Source: Acidobacteriota bacterium
GTDB taxonomy: Bacteria > Acidobacteriota > Terriglobia > Terriglobales > Acidobacteriaceae
Direction of reading: 5' to 3'
DNA: 64,000 bases
Assembly (NCBI GenBank): GCA_013289875.1
Contig: JABCZC010000020.1
Location: forward strand, 1-64,000
The translations under genes and the position numbers were made by a program. The notes below the pieces were generated by a model. It ran no database searches, was not told the origin of the DNA, and saw only the letters and a program-made list of their open reading frames with translations. This document shows positions 52,535 to 62,374 of this stretch, piece after piece (the first letter of the stretch is position 1; each line of letters starts with the position of its first letter).

Positions 52535-52648
52535 ACCCGGTTTTGCACCTTCTATCGGAGGAAATCGTATTCTTCATAAAATTCCCTTTTGTCACGCGGA
52601 AAATGAGTAGCCTCGACGCAGGACTCGCGAAGAACTCGACCGATCGCC

Positions 52649-54178
52649 ATGCACACAAAGAAAGACGCAAAAGAAGAAGTGCGAGCAGAGAAGGACGCTT
52701 ACGATACCGTCTCATACCCAAGCTTTCCTTACCCGGATACGCATCCCGACCGTCTGGCCGTCATGGCGATTCTGCACGGGCTCGCGCCGGCGCCGGTCGA
52801 TCGCTGCCGCGTGCTCGAAATCGCCTGCAATGAAGGCGCTAACCTCATCCCCATGGGCTACGCCATTCCCGGCAGCAAATTCGTCGGATTCGACCTGGCC
52901 CGCCTGCCTATCGAACGCGGCCAGACGCGGATTCGCGAGCTCGCACTGACCAACGTGCGCCTGTTTGAGAGCGATCTCCTTGATGTGGGTTCCGAACTCG
53001 GGCAGTTCGATTACATCATCGCGCACGGCCTCTATGCCTGGGTTCCGGAGCCGGTGCGTGATCGCCTGCTCGCCCTTTGCCGCGAGCTGCTCACCTCGCA
53101 CGGAGTTGCCTTTGTCAGCTACAACGCTTTGCCCGGCGGTCATCTGCGCAAGATGATCCGGGAAATGATGCTCTGTCATGTGCAGCGCATCGAGGATCCC
53201 GAAGAAAAGGTCACCGGGGGGCTCGCGTTCCTGCGCTTCATCGTTGAAGCCCGGGCGCCGGGCGACGCCTTTCGCCTGCTGATCGAGGAGCAGTTGAAGC
53301 AGATGCAAAAGCGAAGTCCGGAAGCCATCTATCATGACGAGCTGAGCGCGATCCATCATCCCCTGCACTTTTCCGAATTCGTCGAGCATGCCCGAGGACA
53401 TGGTCTGCAATACCTGAGCGAGTCTGTGCTGCCGCCGCCGACCGATCCACGCTTTCGCTCCGATCTGCAGCCCGCTCTCGAAAGCGCAGCCGGAGACGAC
53501 ATCATCGCTCAGGAGCAGGTGCTCGACTTCGTGCGCATGCGCATGTACCGGGAAACGCTGTTGTGCCGAGCCGAATGCAAAGTATGCCACGACATTCCTG
53601 CAGAGGCGTTCTCGAAGCTCTTCTTTGCGTCGCAAGCGACCACGTCGCCTGGTCAAGCACCCGGTGCGCAAATCTTCACGCTGCCCGGCGGCATCCGGAT
53701 GGAATCGAGTCATGCCGGCACCATTACTCTAATGGAGCAACTGGCTAATGCGTGGCCCTGCGCGCTCAGTTTTGCGGAGATCGAATCGACGCTGGTGGCG
53801 AGCGGTCTTGCGGGTGCAGGCGCAGTCAACGGTGAAGGAGCGACACTTCTCATGCGGCTGGCCGTCGCAAAGATGATTGAGCTGCACGCCTGGAGGGCTC
53901 CGGTAGCTCCTCAAATTTCCGTTCGGCCCCGCGCCAGCGCCAGCGCACGCCAGGAGGCTTGCACCCGCGCCCATGCGACCACACTGCTGCACACCACGCT
54001 GCGTCTCGAAGATCCGATTGTGCGCAGTTTTCTCAGATTGCTCGACGGCACCCGCGACCGCGATACACTGTTTGGCGCGCTCAAAACCGAATTCCCAGCG
54101 ATGCCACGCGAACAACTGGAGCAGGGAATCGAGCCGAGTCTCAAACTGCTGCATCGTGCCGGCCTGCTCGAAGCCTGA
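52649..54178 (+). CDS. Class I methyltransferase with regulatory domain (PKMT-like)
   Basis: 509 residues. SAM-binding fold with RVLEIACNEGANLIPMGYAI (motif I) and FDYIIAHGLYAWVPEPVRD (motif IV region, typical of protein-lysine methyltransferases of the PKMT/MethyTransf_Reg type). A helical regulatory domain follows (YHDELSAIHHPLHFSEFV), and a C-terminal winged-helix-like part ends the protein. Rickettsial relatives methylate outer-membrane proteins; the target here is unknown. Confidence 0.82.
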   Translation: MHTKKDAKEEVRAEKDAYDTVSYPSFPYPDTHPDRLAVMAILHGLAPAPVDRCRVLEIACNEGANLIPMGYAIPGSKFVGFDLARLPIERGQTRIRELALTNVRLFESDLLDVGSELGQFDYIIAHGLYAWVPEPVRDRLLALCRELLTSHGVAFVSYNALPGGHLRKMIREMMLCHVQRIEDPEEKVTGGLAFLRFIVEARAPGDAFRLLIEEQLKQMQKRSPEAIYHDELSAIHHPLHFSEFVEHARGHGLQYLSESVLPPPTDPRFRSDLQPALESAAGDDIIAQEQVLDFVRMRMYRETLLCRAECKVCHDIPAEAFSKLFFASQATTSPGQAPGAQIFTLPGGIRMESSHAGTITLMEQLANAWPCALSFAEIESTLVASGLAGAGAVNGEGATLLMRLAVAKMIELHAWRAPVAPQISVRPRASASARQEACTRAHATTLLHTTLRLEDPIVRSFLRLLDGTRDRDTLFGALKTEFPAMPREQLEQGIEPSLKLLHRAGLLEA

Positions 54179-54187
54179 AAGCCGTTT

Positions 54188-55282
54188 CTACCGAACCAGG
54201 TCCGTCGCGAACGCATCCAGCGCGAGTGAGCGCAGCAGATTGCGCCGCATTCCCGATCTCACCTGGTCCACTCCTCGCTCTGCGGCTTCAATCCACTCCA
54301 GGCTCACCTGCGGAGCCATCGCGGCCAGTTCTTTCTCAATATCGATGTTGCGAACCAGGTGAGGCGCTCCGGACCGCAACAGCAGCAGATCCTCCAGCAG
54401 ACTCAGCATTGCCCCCAGCAGCTTCGAGGTTTTCTCCTGGCCCTCGGCTCCGGCGCGATACGTCTCCGTCATGCGAAACAGCGCAGAGTAATCCGGGTCG
54501 CGCAGCGCATTGCGCAGAATCAGCAAGGCGTCCGCACGGCTTGCCAGATAGCCTTCCAGATCGAAGCCCAGCGCCTGCCCCACTGCTCCCTGCGCCAGCC
54601 GCGCCACGAGAGAGCGCTGCGCCGAACGCCAATCCGTACGCCGCTCCGCCAGCAGTTTCTCAATCTGATCCAGCGGGATCGCGCTCAGCCGGAAGATGCT
54701 GCCCCGCGAGCGGATGGTGGGCAGCAGATCGCCCAGATTTTCCGCCAGCAGCACGATATTCGCATGCGCCGGCGGCTCTTCCAGAACCTTCAGCAGCGAA
54801 TTGGCCGCCTCCTTCATAAACGACGCGGCGGTAAAGATGTAAACCGCGCGCTTCGCCTCGGCGGGCATGCGGTAGATTGCGCGAATCATCGTCCGCACCT
54901 GTCCGAGCTTGATGAGCAGCTGCGGAGGGTCGGGCGGAATTACCAGCACATCCGGATGCGTCTGGATGAGGATGCGTGTCTCTTTCTTGTCGACTTCGCG
55001 CAGTTCTTCGCGAGTCGCAATCGCCTCATCGACGCGCGCCTCCAGATCCGTCGCCTGACCAATACGCACGCAATTCGAGCAGACTCCGCAGTAGTCGGGC
55101 AGTCCGTCCGTCTGTTTTGGATCGAGACAATTGAGAGTCTGCGCCAGCTTCAGAGCCAGCGTATATTTGCCAGCGCCGCGAGGGCCGGAGAGGATCAGCG
55201 CATGCGGCAGCCGGTCCGCCGCGATCGACTCACGCAGGTGCCGAACCGTCGCTTCATTGCCGAGAAATTCGCGGAAGCTCAC
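54188..55282 (-). CDS. holB: DNA polymerase III delta-prime subunit
   Basis: 364 residues of the AAA+ clamp-loader family: Walker A GPRGAGKYTLA, zinc cluster CLDPKQ..YCGVCSNC, RMPAEAKRAVYIFTAA, the sensor-like NSLLKVLEEPPAHANIVLLAE, and TIRSRGSIFRL. It belongs to the clamp loader that places the beta ring on DNA. Its start overlaps the 3' end of the mscS gene by 29 bases on the same strand. The classic partner tmk is two genes upstream. Confidence 0.93.
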   Translation of the reverse strand: MSFREFLGNEATVRHLRESIAADRLPHALILSGPRGAGKYTLALKLAQTLNCLDPKQTDGLPDYCGVCSNCVRIGQATDLEARVDEAIATREELREVDKKETRILIQTHPDVLVIPPDPPQLLIKLGQVRTMIRAIYRMPAEAKRAVYIFTAASFMKEAANSLLKVLEEPPAHANIVLLAENLGDLLPTIRSRGSIFRLSAIPLDQIEKLLAERRTDWRSAQRSLVARLAQGAVGQALGFDLEGYLASRADALLILRNALRDPDYSALFRMTETYRAGAEGQEKTSKLLGAMLSLLEDLLLLRSGAPHLVRNIDIEKELAAMAPQVSLEWIEAAERGVDQVRSGMRRNLLRSLALDAFATDLVR

Positions 55283-56402
55283 GCTCCAGACTAGCAGGGC
55301 CAGGCCCGGGCACGGGAGCCGCCTCGCCCGAACTGGGAAGCGACGAGAATCGCGTGCGCGGGAAAGCTTCCGGATAATTCTCCTGGATAAAGCGCACCAT
55401 CTCTTCGCGCACCAGGCATCGCAGGTCGAACTGCTCGCTTGAGTTGCGCGCGCTCAACAGGCAGCGAATCTCCATCGTATGCTCGCTCAGGTTCGTTACC
55501 TGCGTCGAGCACACCTTGCGGTCCCACAACGGAGACCCCTCCAGCACCTTTGCAAAGTGCTCACGAATCGCCGCCACCGGTACCGTGTAGTCCGTGTAAA
55601 GAAACGCCGTGCCCAGCAGATCAGACCGGTCGCGAGTCCAGTTCTGGAAAGGATTCTCGATGAAGTAGCTAAGGGGCACGATCAGCCGTCGCAGGTCCCA
55701 GATGCACACCACGACATAAGTCGTCGTAATCTCTTCGATCCTGCCCCACTCGCCCTGCACGATCACCACATCGTCGATGCGGATCGGCTCAGCAAAGGCA
55801 ATCTGCAGCCCGGCAAGCAGGTTTCCCACCGTCGGTTTCAAAGCAGTTGCCAGCACCAGTGTGGCAACTCCGGCTGAAGCGAGGAGACCGCTGCCATAGT
55901 GCCATAGCTGGGGATCCGGAAACGTCCAGAGAAGGCATCCGATATCGATAATGATGATAAAGCTGATCAGAACCCGCCGCAGGACCTGCATCTGCGTGTG
56001 AATGCGCCGTGCGCGTACGTTGTTCTCGGCTTTGATGTCGTAGCGGCGGGTCAGCGCGTCCTGCATCACGTAGACACACCCGACTGCGAACCATCCACTC
56101 AGCACGACCAGAACGATGTGAAGCGTGAGGCGCAACGGAGTTGCAATCTGCGCAGGAATCGGCAGCCACGGAAAGGTGGTCAACACGCAGATGGTCAGGA
56201 AGACCCAGCGCGCAGGATGGTTCAGGTGCCGGTAAATGCTCGGGCGGGCAGCGTTTTGCTGAGGCGTCGCGTCCTTGCGCCGCCGCTTGATGATCGCAAA
56301 CGTAATCCCGTGAACGACATTACTGAACAGGATCGCGCCCGACAGCAGGAAAACGGCGAGCATCCATTCGTGGCCATGCTTCATATAAATGGCAAGATGC
56401 AT
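55254..56402 (-). CDS. MscS-type mechanosensitive channel
   Basis: 382 residues. Four hydrophobic segments (about 13-35, 65-85, 92-112 and 142-160), then the pore helix SAGVATLVLATALKPTVGNLLAG and the MscS beta domain with IRIDDVVIVQGEWGRIEEITT and LRRLIVPLSYFIENPFQNW. The C-terminus is Pro-rich. It should open on membrane tension to release solutes. It lies between the P450 and holB genes. Confidence 0.9.
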   Translation of the reverse strand: MHLAIYMKHGHEWMLAVFLLSGAILFSNVVHGITFAIIKRRRKDATPQQNAARPSIYRHLNHPARWVFLTICVLTTFPWLPIPAQIATPLRLTLHIVLVVLSGWFAVGCVYVMQDALTRRYDIKAENNVRARRIHTQMQVLRRVLISFIIIIDIGCLLWTFPDPQLWHYGSGLLASAGVATLVLATALKPTVGNLLAGLQIAFAEPIRIDDVVIVQGEWGRIEEITTTYVVVCIWDLRRLIVPLSYFIENPFQNWTRDRSDLLGTAFLYTDYTVPVAAIREHFAKVLEGSPLWDRKVCSTQVTNLSEHTMEIRCLLSARNSSEQFDLRCLVREEMVRFIQENYPEAFPRTRFSSLPSSGEAAPVPGPGPASLERELPRISRQ

Positions 56403-56452
56403 CAGGAAGCAGATGCGATTTCAGAATATCGGGTTTCCCGCGCAGGCGTCCT

Positions 56453-57853
56453 TCAGGAAGCACCCGCGCGAAGCTCCGGAACCATACGAATACCATACTT
56501 CGGCCGCAGCGTAATCTTCGGCTGAACTTCCAGCCTCTGCCCCGCAACCAGCCGCAGCCTCCAGCGCTGCGCAATCGTCGCCATCAGCAGCGTGCCCTCC
56601 ATCCATGCGAAGGCCTCGCCAATGCATTGCCGGTTGCCCGCGCCGAAAGGGAAGTAGACGAACTTCGACCGGCCTGCCTTGCGTTCCGGTGTAAAGCGCT
56701 CCGGATCGAAGCGCAGCGGATCAGGAAAATGATCGGCGTTGCGTTGAATGATGTACTGGCTGAAGAAAAAATAAGTCCCGGCGGGCAGCAGATACGGCCC
56801 AAGAGCCACATCGCATGTAGCCTGCCGCCCCATCGCCCATGCCGGCGGATAAAGGCGCATCGATTCAGCCAGCACCATCTCCGTGTAACGCAACTCCGAC
56901 AGATCGTCGAGTGTTGGCGGGCGTCCGTCCAGCACGGCATCCAGCTCCGCATGCAGCCTCGCTTCGGCCTCGGGATTCTGCCCGAGCAGCATCCATGTCC
57001 AAGCGAGCGCATTGGCGACCGTCTCGTATCCGGCAAGAAAAATCGTCAGCACCTCGTCGCGCAGTAGCTCATCGCTCATCCCCGAGTGGTCCTGCTCGTC
57101 GTCGCGCGAGCGTAGCAGCATCGAGAGCAGATCGCCCCGGTCCACGCCGCTGGCGCGATGTTCCGCGATCATGCGATACACCACCTCATCGAGCCGTTTG
57201 CGCGCCCGGCGAAAACGCATCAGGCCGGGAATAGGCAGGTGCAGATACTCCTCTGCGCGAGGCAGCGCAATCAGAAAGTTGTAGAGCTTCATGATTGCGT
57301 TCACCTCGCGGTTGATGCTCAGGATGTCCGGCGTCACCTCCTGCGCGAACAACGTGCGAGCCACCACTTCCAGCGAAAGCCGCATCATTTCCGCCGACAC
57401 ATCGACTTCAACTCCGGGCCGCCACGCCTCGCGCATCGTCGCCGCTCGCTCCACCATCAGCGATCCGTAAGCCTGAATGCGCTGTCGATGAAATGCCGGA
57501 GCCGCAATGCGCCGCTGCCGCTTGTGGCTTTCGCCATCGCTGGTAATCAGCCCTTCGCCCAGCAAAATCTTCATCCGCTTCTGTGTGCGCTCCTTGATGA
57601 AATTCTGCGGCTGCATAATGAGAATCTCCCGAATGAAATCCGGCTCGTTCACGAGGACGATGTCGCTTGGCCCCACGCGATAATGCGCCATCCGGCCATA
57701 GGTTGTAGTGAGGTGTTCAAACAGCAGGATTGGATTGCCGACACGAAAGAATCGTCGCGAGAGATAGAGCGGCAAGTTAAGCTTCAACCCCGGTGGAAAG
57801 CGGTAGCCATTGCGCTCTTCGACAATCCAGTTTGAATCTTCAGTCGATATCAT
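56453..57853 (-). CDS. Cytochrome P450
   Basis: 466 residues from the ATG at 57853; an in-frame start at 57874 adds seven residues. I-helix AGYETVANALAWT (with the AGxET oxygen-activation motif), ESMR (ExxR of the K helix), and the haem-binding FPFGAGNRQCIGEAFA (Cys about 410). It is a soluble class I-type enzyme needing external ferredoxin and reductase partners, which are not adjacent. Substrate unknown. It sits between tmk and mscS, with a hairpin repeat on the tmk side. Confidence 0.94.
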   Translation of the reverse strand: MISTEDSNWIVEERNGYRFPPGLKLNLPLYLSRRFFRVGNPILLFEHLTTTYGRMAHYRVGPSDIVLVNEPDFIREILIMQPQNFIKERTQKRMKILLGEGLITSDGESHKRQRRIAAPAFHRQRIQAYGSLMVERAATMREAWRPGVEVDVSAEMMRLSLEVVARTLFAQEVTPDILSINREVNAIMKLYNFLIALPRAEEYLHLPIPGLMRFRRARKRLDEVVYRMIAEHRASGVDRGDLLSMLLRSRDDEQDHSGMSDELLRDEVLTIFLAGYETVANALAWTWMLLGQNPEAEARLHAELDAVLDGRPPTLDDLSELRYTEMVLAESMRLYPPAWAMGRQATCDVALGPYLLPAGTYFFFSQYIIQRNADHFPDPLRFDPERFTPERKAGRSKFVYFPFGAGNRQCIGEAFAWMEGTLLMATIAQRWRLRLVAGQRLEVQPKITLRPKYGIRMVPELRAGAS

Positions 57854-57876
57854 CGAGACGATTCGGAGCCCCACTC

Positions 57877-57919
57877 TGGGTACCCCATCCTTTGCGCGCT
57901 CTTCACGCGAAGGGTGGGA
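57877..57919. repeat. GGGTACCCCA-type hairpin repeat at the tmk-P450 junction
   Basis: GGGTACCCCATCCTTTGCGC and CGCGAAGGGTGGG form an imperfect hairpin (CCCATCCTT/AAGGGTGGG plus GCG pairs). The outer sequence matches the GGGTGCCCCA family. It lies in the ~75-base gap between tmk and the P450 gene. Confidence 0.6.
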
Positions 57920-57928
57920 AGCAGGATG

Positions 57929-58597
57929 TCAGGCGCGATCCTTCAGGCGTTGCTTCACTACTTGTACGATGCGCTGGTGGATCTGCTCAACGCTCTGATC
58001 GCCATCGATTACCACCACACGCAAAGGTTCCCGGCGCGCAATTTCACAATATTTATCGAAGACGCGCCGGTAGAAGAGCTCGTCCTCCTTCTCAAACCGA
58101 TTTTCATCGATAGGATGTCCGGCAGCCCGCGTGTTGCGCCTACGTGCTCGCTCCAGTGAGCGCGCGAAATCCGGCAGCAACAACAATGTCAGGTCTGGCT
58201 GCAGGCCTCCGCACATGGCCGCATGCAGATCGACAACAATTTTGCTGCCCAACTCGCGGCCGCCGCCCTGGTAGGCTTCGGTCGAGTCAGTGTAACGATC
58301 GCACAGGACAATCCTGCCCTTCGCAAGCGCCGGTTCAATGATTTCGGCAATCGCCTGCGCCCGGTCGGAAAACATGAGCCCCAGCTCCGCCCGCGGCGCA
58401 AGATTCTCCGTACGCGAATCCAACAGCAGCGCGCGAATCCGGTCGCCGATCCGTGTCCCGCCCGGCTGCCGAGTCAAAACAATGGACTCGCCCTCTGCTT
58501 CGAGCCACTCCGCCAGCTTGCGCAGCTGCGTCGATTTGCCCGCACCATCGAGCCCTTCAAAAGTAAGAAAAAAACCTTGTGATACAGCCGGGCACAT
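57929..58597 (-). CDS. tmk: Thymidylate kinase
   Basis: 222 residues: P-loop FEGLDGAGKSTQLRKL, LTRQPGGTRIGDRIRALLL, LCDRYTDSTEAYQGGGRELG (DR(Y/H) motif) and the LID region RSLERARRRNT. It phosphorylates dTMP to dTDP. It usually sits beside holB; here a P450 and an mscS gene lie between. Confidence 0.95.
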   Translation of the reverse strand: MCPAVSQGFFLTFEGLDGAGKSTQLRKLAEWLEAEGESIVLTRQPGGTRIGDRIRALLLDSRTENLAPRAELGLMFSDRAQAIAEIIEPALAKGRIVLCDRYTDSTEAYQGGGRELGSKIVVDLHAAMCGGLQPDLTLLLLPDFARSLERARRRNTRAAGHPIDENRFEKEDELFYRRVFDKYCEIARREPLRVVVIDGDQSVEQIHQRIVQVVKQRLKDRA

Positions 58598-58700
58598 GGC
58601 CGGAGTGTAGCATCTGGCCTCGCGCGAATGTCATTCCGTCACAACGCGCCTGAAACCCTTAGTTACACTGAGGAGTCAATACCTTGGGAGGATTTCCCGT

Positions 58701-60614
58701 TTGAAACTTCGCTTTCTGCCTGTGTTCTCGCTTGTCATCGCTACTGCCGCTTTTGCCCAGACTTCGCCTCCGATTCATGTAACTCCACCGATTCATGCAA
58801 CCGTCGACGTCACAGATGCGCCACGCAAGATTCTGCACGCCATGCTCTCTATCCCCGTCCAGCCTGGCCCTCTGACGCTCGTCTATCCGCAGTGGATTCC
58901 CGGCGAGCACGGCCCGACCGGCCCCATCGACAATCTTGCCGGGCTGCTCATCTCCGCCAATGGACAGCAACTCGCCTGGAAGCGCGACGACGTGAACATG
59001 TTCGCCTTTCACCTGACCGTGCCGGAAGGCGCAACGTCGCTCGAGGTCAAGCTCGACTTCCTCGCCACAGCCGCGGCCACGGGCTTTACTGCCGGAGCCT
59101 CGACCACGGCCAACCTTGCCATGATCAGCTGGAATGAAGTTCTCATCTATCCCGCCGGTCATCCAGCCGCCGACATCTCCGTGCAGGCCGCGGCCAAACT
59201 GCCTTCCGGCTGGCAATACGGCACGGCGCTTACCAAAACAGGCGAATCGAACGGAACAGTTCAGTTCGAAACAGTCTCACTCGAGCAACTGGTCGATTCG
59301 CCGCTCCTGGCCGGAAAATTCTTCAAGGAATTTCCACTCGCTCCCGAGGTCACGCCGAAGCACTTCCTCGATGTCGCCGCCGACGGGCCGGAGGATCTGC
59401 GCATCAAGCCCGATGCCCTCGACGCTTACAGCAATCTTGTCCGCGAAACGGGTGCGCTATATCAGTCGCGCCACTACGACAGCTATCACTTCCTTGTCAC
59501 CTTGAGTGATCAGGTGGCCCACTTCGGCCTGGAGCACCACCAGTCGAGCGATGACCGCGTCTCGGAAGAGACCTTCCTCGACGACAGCCTTGCCCTGGTC
59601 ACCGCCGATCTGCTGCCCCACGAGTTTACGCATTCGTGGAACGGCAAATATCGCCGCCCGGCGGGCCTCGCAACCGGCAATTACGAAGATCCCATGAAGG
59701 GCGAGCTCTTGTGGGTCTATGAGGGACTCACGCAGTATCTCGGCGAGGTGCTTGCCGCGCGCAGCGGCATCGAAAGCCCCGACGAATACCGCGCCGCCCT
59801 GGCCGCATACGCCGCCACGCTCGATTACCGCCCCGGCCGCACCTGGCGCGACCTGCACGACACCGCGCTTGCCGCGCAGATTCTGTACGACACCAGCCCG
59901 GAGTGGGACAACTGGCGCCGCAGCGTCGACTACTATCAGGAGGGCGCGCTGCTCTGGCTTGAAGCCGACACGATCATCCGCAAGCTCACCAAAGACAAAA
60001 AGAGCCTCAACGATTTCTGTGCGCGCTTTGAAGGCCTCGGTGGCAACACTCCGCCTAAGGTCGTTCCCTACACCTTCGACGATGTGGTGGCGAACTTGAA
60101 TGCTGTCGCGCCTTACGACTGGGCGGCATTCTTCAACGATCGGCTCACATCTAAATCGCCTCATGCTCCTCTGGGCGGAATCGAAAACGGCGGCTACAAG
60201 ATCGTCTACACCGAAACTCCCAGCGCCTTCATTCAGGCTCGCGAAAGCGTTACCGGCGACTCGCAGGCCTGGTGGACCCTCGGCATCAACATCAGCACCG
60301 ATGGCCATATCGACGACGTGCTCGTCGGCTCCGTTTCCGATAAGGCCGGCCTTGGTCCCGGCATGCAGATCGTTGCTGTCAATGGACGCCAGTACACGGC
60401 GGCGCTGCTGAGTGACGCGATCACGACGGCAAAAGACACGAAAGACCCGATCGAGCTGATCATCATCAACACCGGCTACTACAAGGTGGTGAAGCTCGAC
60501 TACCACGACGGTCTGCGCTTCCCGCATCTCGAACGCGTTCCTGGCACGCCCGACCGCCTCGACGATATCCTCAAGCCGATGACGCCGCCGCCGTCGTCGA
60601 AAGGGAAGAGCTAG
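58701..60614 (+). CDS. M61-family metallopeptidase with PDZ domain
   Basis: 637 residues from a TTG start (GGAGG about ten bases upstream). Signal peptide (ending AAFAQ), N-terminal beta domain, catalytic thermolysin-like domain with HEFTH (residues 307-311) and the third zinc ligand Glu in VYEGLTQY (about 341), then a C-terminal PDZ domain (INISTDGHIDDVLVGSVSDK, PGMQIVAVNGRQYTA). It is a periplasmic glycyl-aminopeptidase-type enzyme. Its stop shares the CTAG bases with the convergent recJ stop. Confidence 0.92.
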   Translation: MKLRFLPVFSLVIATAAFAQTSPPIHVTPPIHATVDVTDAPRKILHAMLSIPVQPGPLTLVYPQWIPGEHGPTGPIDNLAGLLISANGQQLAWKRDDVNMFAFHLTVPEGATSLEVKLDFLATAAATGFTAGASTTANLAMISWNEVLIYPAGHPAADISVQAAAKLPSGWQYGTALTKTGESNGTVQFETVSLEQLVDSPLLAGKFFKEFPLAPEVTPKHFLDVAADGPEDLRIKPDALDAYSNLVRETGALYQSRHYDSYHFLVTLSDQVAHFGLEHHQSSDDRVSEETFLDDSLALVTADLLPHEFTHSWNGKYRRPAGLATGNYEDPMKGELLWVYEGLTQYLGEVLAARSGIESPDEYRAALAAYAATLDYRPGRTWRDLHDTALAAQILYDTSPEWDNWRRSVDYYQEGALLWLEADTIIRKLTKDKKSLNDFCARFEGLGGNTPPKVVPYTFDDVVANLNAVAPYDWAAFFNDRLTSKSPHAPLGGIENGGYKIVYTETPSAFIQARESVTGDSQAWWTLGINISTDGHIDDVLVGSVSDKAGLGPGMQIVAVNGRQYTAALLSDAITTAKDTKDPIELIIINTGYYKVVKLDYHDGLRFPHLERVPGTPDRLDDILKPMTPPPSSKGKS

Positions 60615-62374
60615 CCCGCCGGAAACAGCCCCGCGATCTCGAGCTCCAGCCCGCCGTACTCGGGGTGTTCATTCTCGCGGAGCCGGTAGGCGAGATGCAC
60701 CACGCTGCCCTCGCCGAGCTGCATCGACTGCACCCGCTCCGCCCAGTTCCATCCAAGCGCCGACAGGTTGCCTCCGCGCGGCCCCTGCGTCACCTGCAGG
60801 CGAACATGCTTCTCCTTCATATAGCGCGGTGGTCCGGTCAGCAGCACGTTCTGCGCCAGAAACACAGGCTCCATGTTGCCCATCCCCATCGGCTCCAGTC
60901 GCTTGAGCCATGACCACACCGCCGGAGTCACGCGATCGAGGGGCAGTAGCGCATCGCACCGCAGCGGACTCCCCAGGTCGTCTTCGCTCAGGTGAATGCC
61001 TGCATAGCCGACCAGTCGCGAGCGCAGCTCCTCCACGCGCTCCGAAGGCAGCGAGAATCCCACCGCATGTGCATGCCCGCCGAAACGCGAAAACAGATCG
61101 CGGCAGCTCTCAATCGCATCCAGCAGATGAAAGCAGGGAATCGACCTGCCCGAGCCATGCGCCGTGCCGTCTTCGTCGTGAGCGACCACCATCGCCGGCT
61201 TGCCCGTGCGATCCACAATGCGAGAGGCCAGAATGCCGATCACTCCCCGATGCCATCCCGCGCCATCCATCACAATGCAGCGCGCATCGCGGAAGCGTTC
61301 TTCTTCCAGCCGCGCCATGATCTCGGCCAGCATGGCGGCCTCGGCGTCGCGCCGTTCCTGATTCAGCTTCTCGAGCTTCCCGGCGATCTCGTGTGCGCGC
61401 TTCGGCTCTTTCGTCGTGAAGAGCTCGATCACCTCCGAAGCCACATCCATGCGCCCGGCTGCGTTAATCCGAGGCGCAATGCGAAACGCCACATCTACAG
61501 GAGTAAGCTTGCGCCGCGCCGGATCGAGCTTGGCGACCTCCATCAAAGAGCGCAGCCCCGCATGTACCGGGCGCTGCAACTGCTCCAGACCAATCGCGAC
61601 AAAGACACGATTCTCCCCGAGCAGCGGAACCGCATCCGCCACCGTCGCAATCGCGACCATTTTCAAAAACGAGGGCAGAATCTTCGCGCGTGCCCGTACG
61701 CGATCCCACCCCTCCAGAAGCGCCTGCGACAACTTGAACGCCACTCCGGCTCCGCACAGGTGCTTGCACGCATAGCCGCACGCCGCCTGGTTAGGATTCA
61801 GAATTGCCAGCGCCTTCGGTAACCCCATTGCCGTCTCCGGCAAATGGTGGTCGGTGACAATGAGATCAAGCCCCAGCGTCTCGGCTGCCTCAGCCGCGGC
61901 AAAGGCGCGAATGCCCGTATCCACGCTGATCACCAGCCTCACGCCATCCCGCGCCGCGCCATCCAGAATCCCGCTCTGCATGCCGTAGCCTTCGCGCAAC
62001 CGGTGCGGCACATGAAAGCGCACCTGCCCGCCCAGCATCTCGATGGCTGTTTTCAGCAGTACCACGGCGGTCGTCCCATCCACATCGTAATCGCCGTAGA
62101 TCAGGATTGTTTCCTGCGCCGCAACCGCCTGCTGGATACGAGCCACCGCGCGCTCCATGCCCAGCATCGAGTACGGATCGAGCAGTTGATCGAAATGTGG
62201 ATGGAGAAAGCTCTCGGCCTCAGCGGCATTGCGCACGCCGCGTGCCACTAGCAATTCGGCAATCAGCAGAGGCAGTCGGGCCTCGCGCGCCAGCTCTGCA
62301 GCCTCGGCGGGATCGCTCCCGGAAAGAATCCAGCGCCGGTTCAGGAGCGCGGGCGCCGCCTCAAACGTGCTCAC
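60611..62374 (-). CDS. recJ: Single-stranded-DNA exonuclease RecJ
   Basis: 587 residues. DHH phosphoesterase motifs: LIYGDYDVDGTTAVVLL, SVDTGIRAF, VTDHHLPE, and RIAPRINAAGRM, followed by DHHA1 with FGGHAHAVGFSL and the C-terminal OB-fold (VLLTGPPRYMKEKHVRLQV). A 5'-3' ssDNA exonuclease used in recombination and repair. Starts with GTG, overlapping the upstream small gene by four bases. Confidence 0.95.
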   Translation of the reverse strand: MSTFEAAPALLNRRWILSGSDPAEAAELAREARLPLLIAELLVARGVRNAAEAESFLHPHFDQLLDPYSMLGMERAVARIQQAVAAQETILIYGDYDVDGTTAVVLLKTAIEMLGGQVRFHVPHRLREGYGMQSGILDGAARDGVRLVISVDTGIRAFAAAEAAETLGLDLIVTDHHLPETAMGLPKALAILNPNQAACGYACKHLCGAGVAFKLSQALLEGWDRVRARAKILPSFLKMVAIATVADAVPLLGENRVFVAIGLEQLQRPVHAGLRSLMEVAKLDPARRKLTPVDVAFRIAPRINAAGRMDVASEVIELFTTKEPKRAHEIAGKLEKLNQERRDAEAAMLAEIMARLEEERFRDARCIVMDGAGWHRGVIGILASRIVDRTGKPAMVVAHDEDGTAHGSGRSIPCFHLLDAIESCRDLFSRFGGHAHAVGFSLPSERVEELRSRLVGYAGIHLSEDDLGSPLRCDALLPLDRVTPAVWSWLKRLEPMGMGNMEPVFLAQNVLLTGPPRYMKEKHVRLQVTQGPRGGNLSALGWNWAERVQSMQLGEGSVVHLAYRLRENEHPEYGGLELEIAGLFPAG

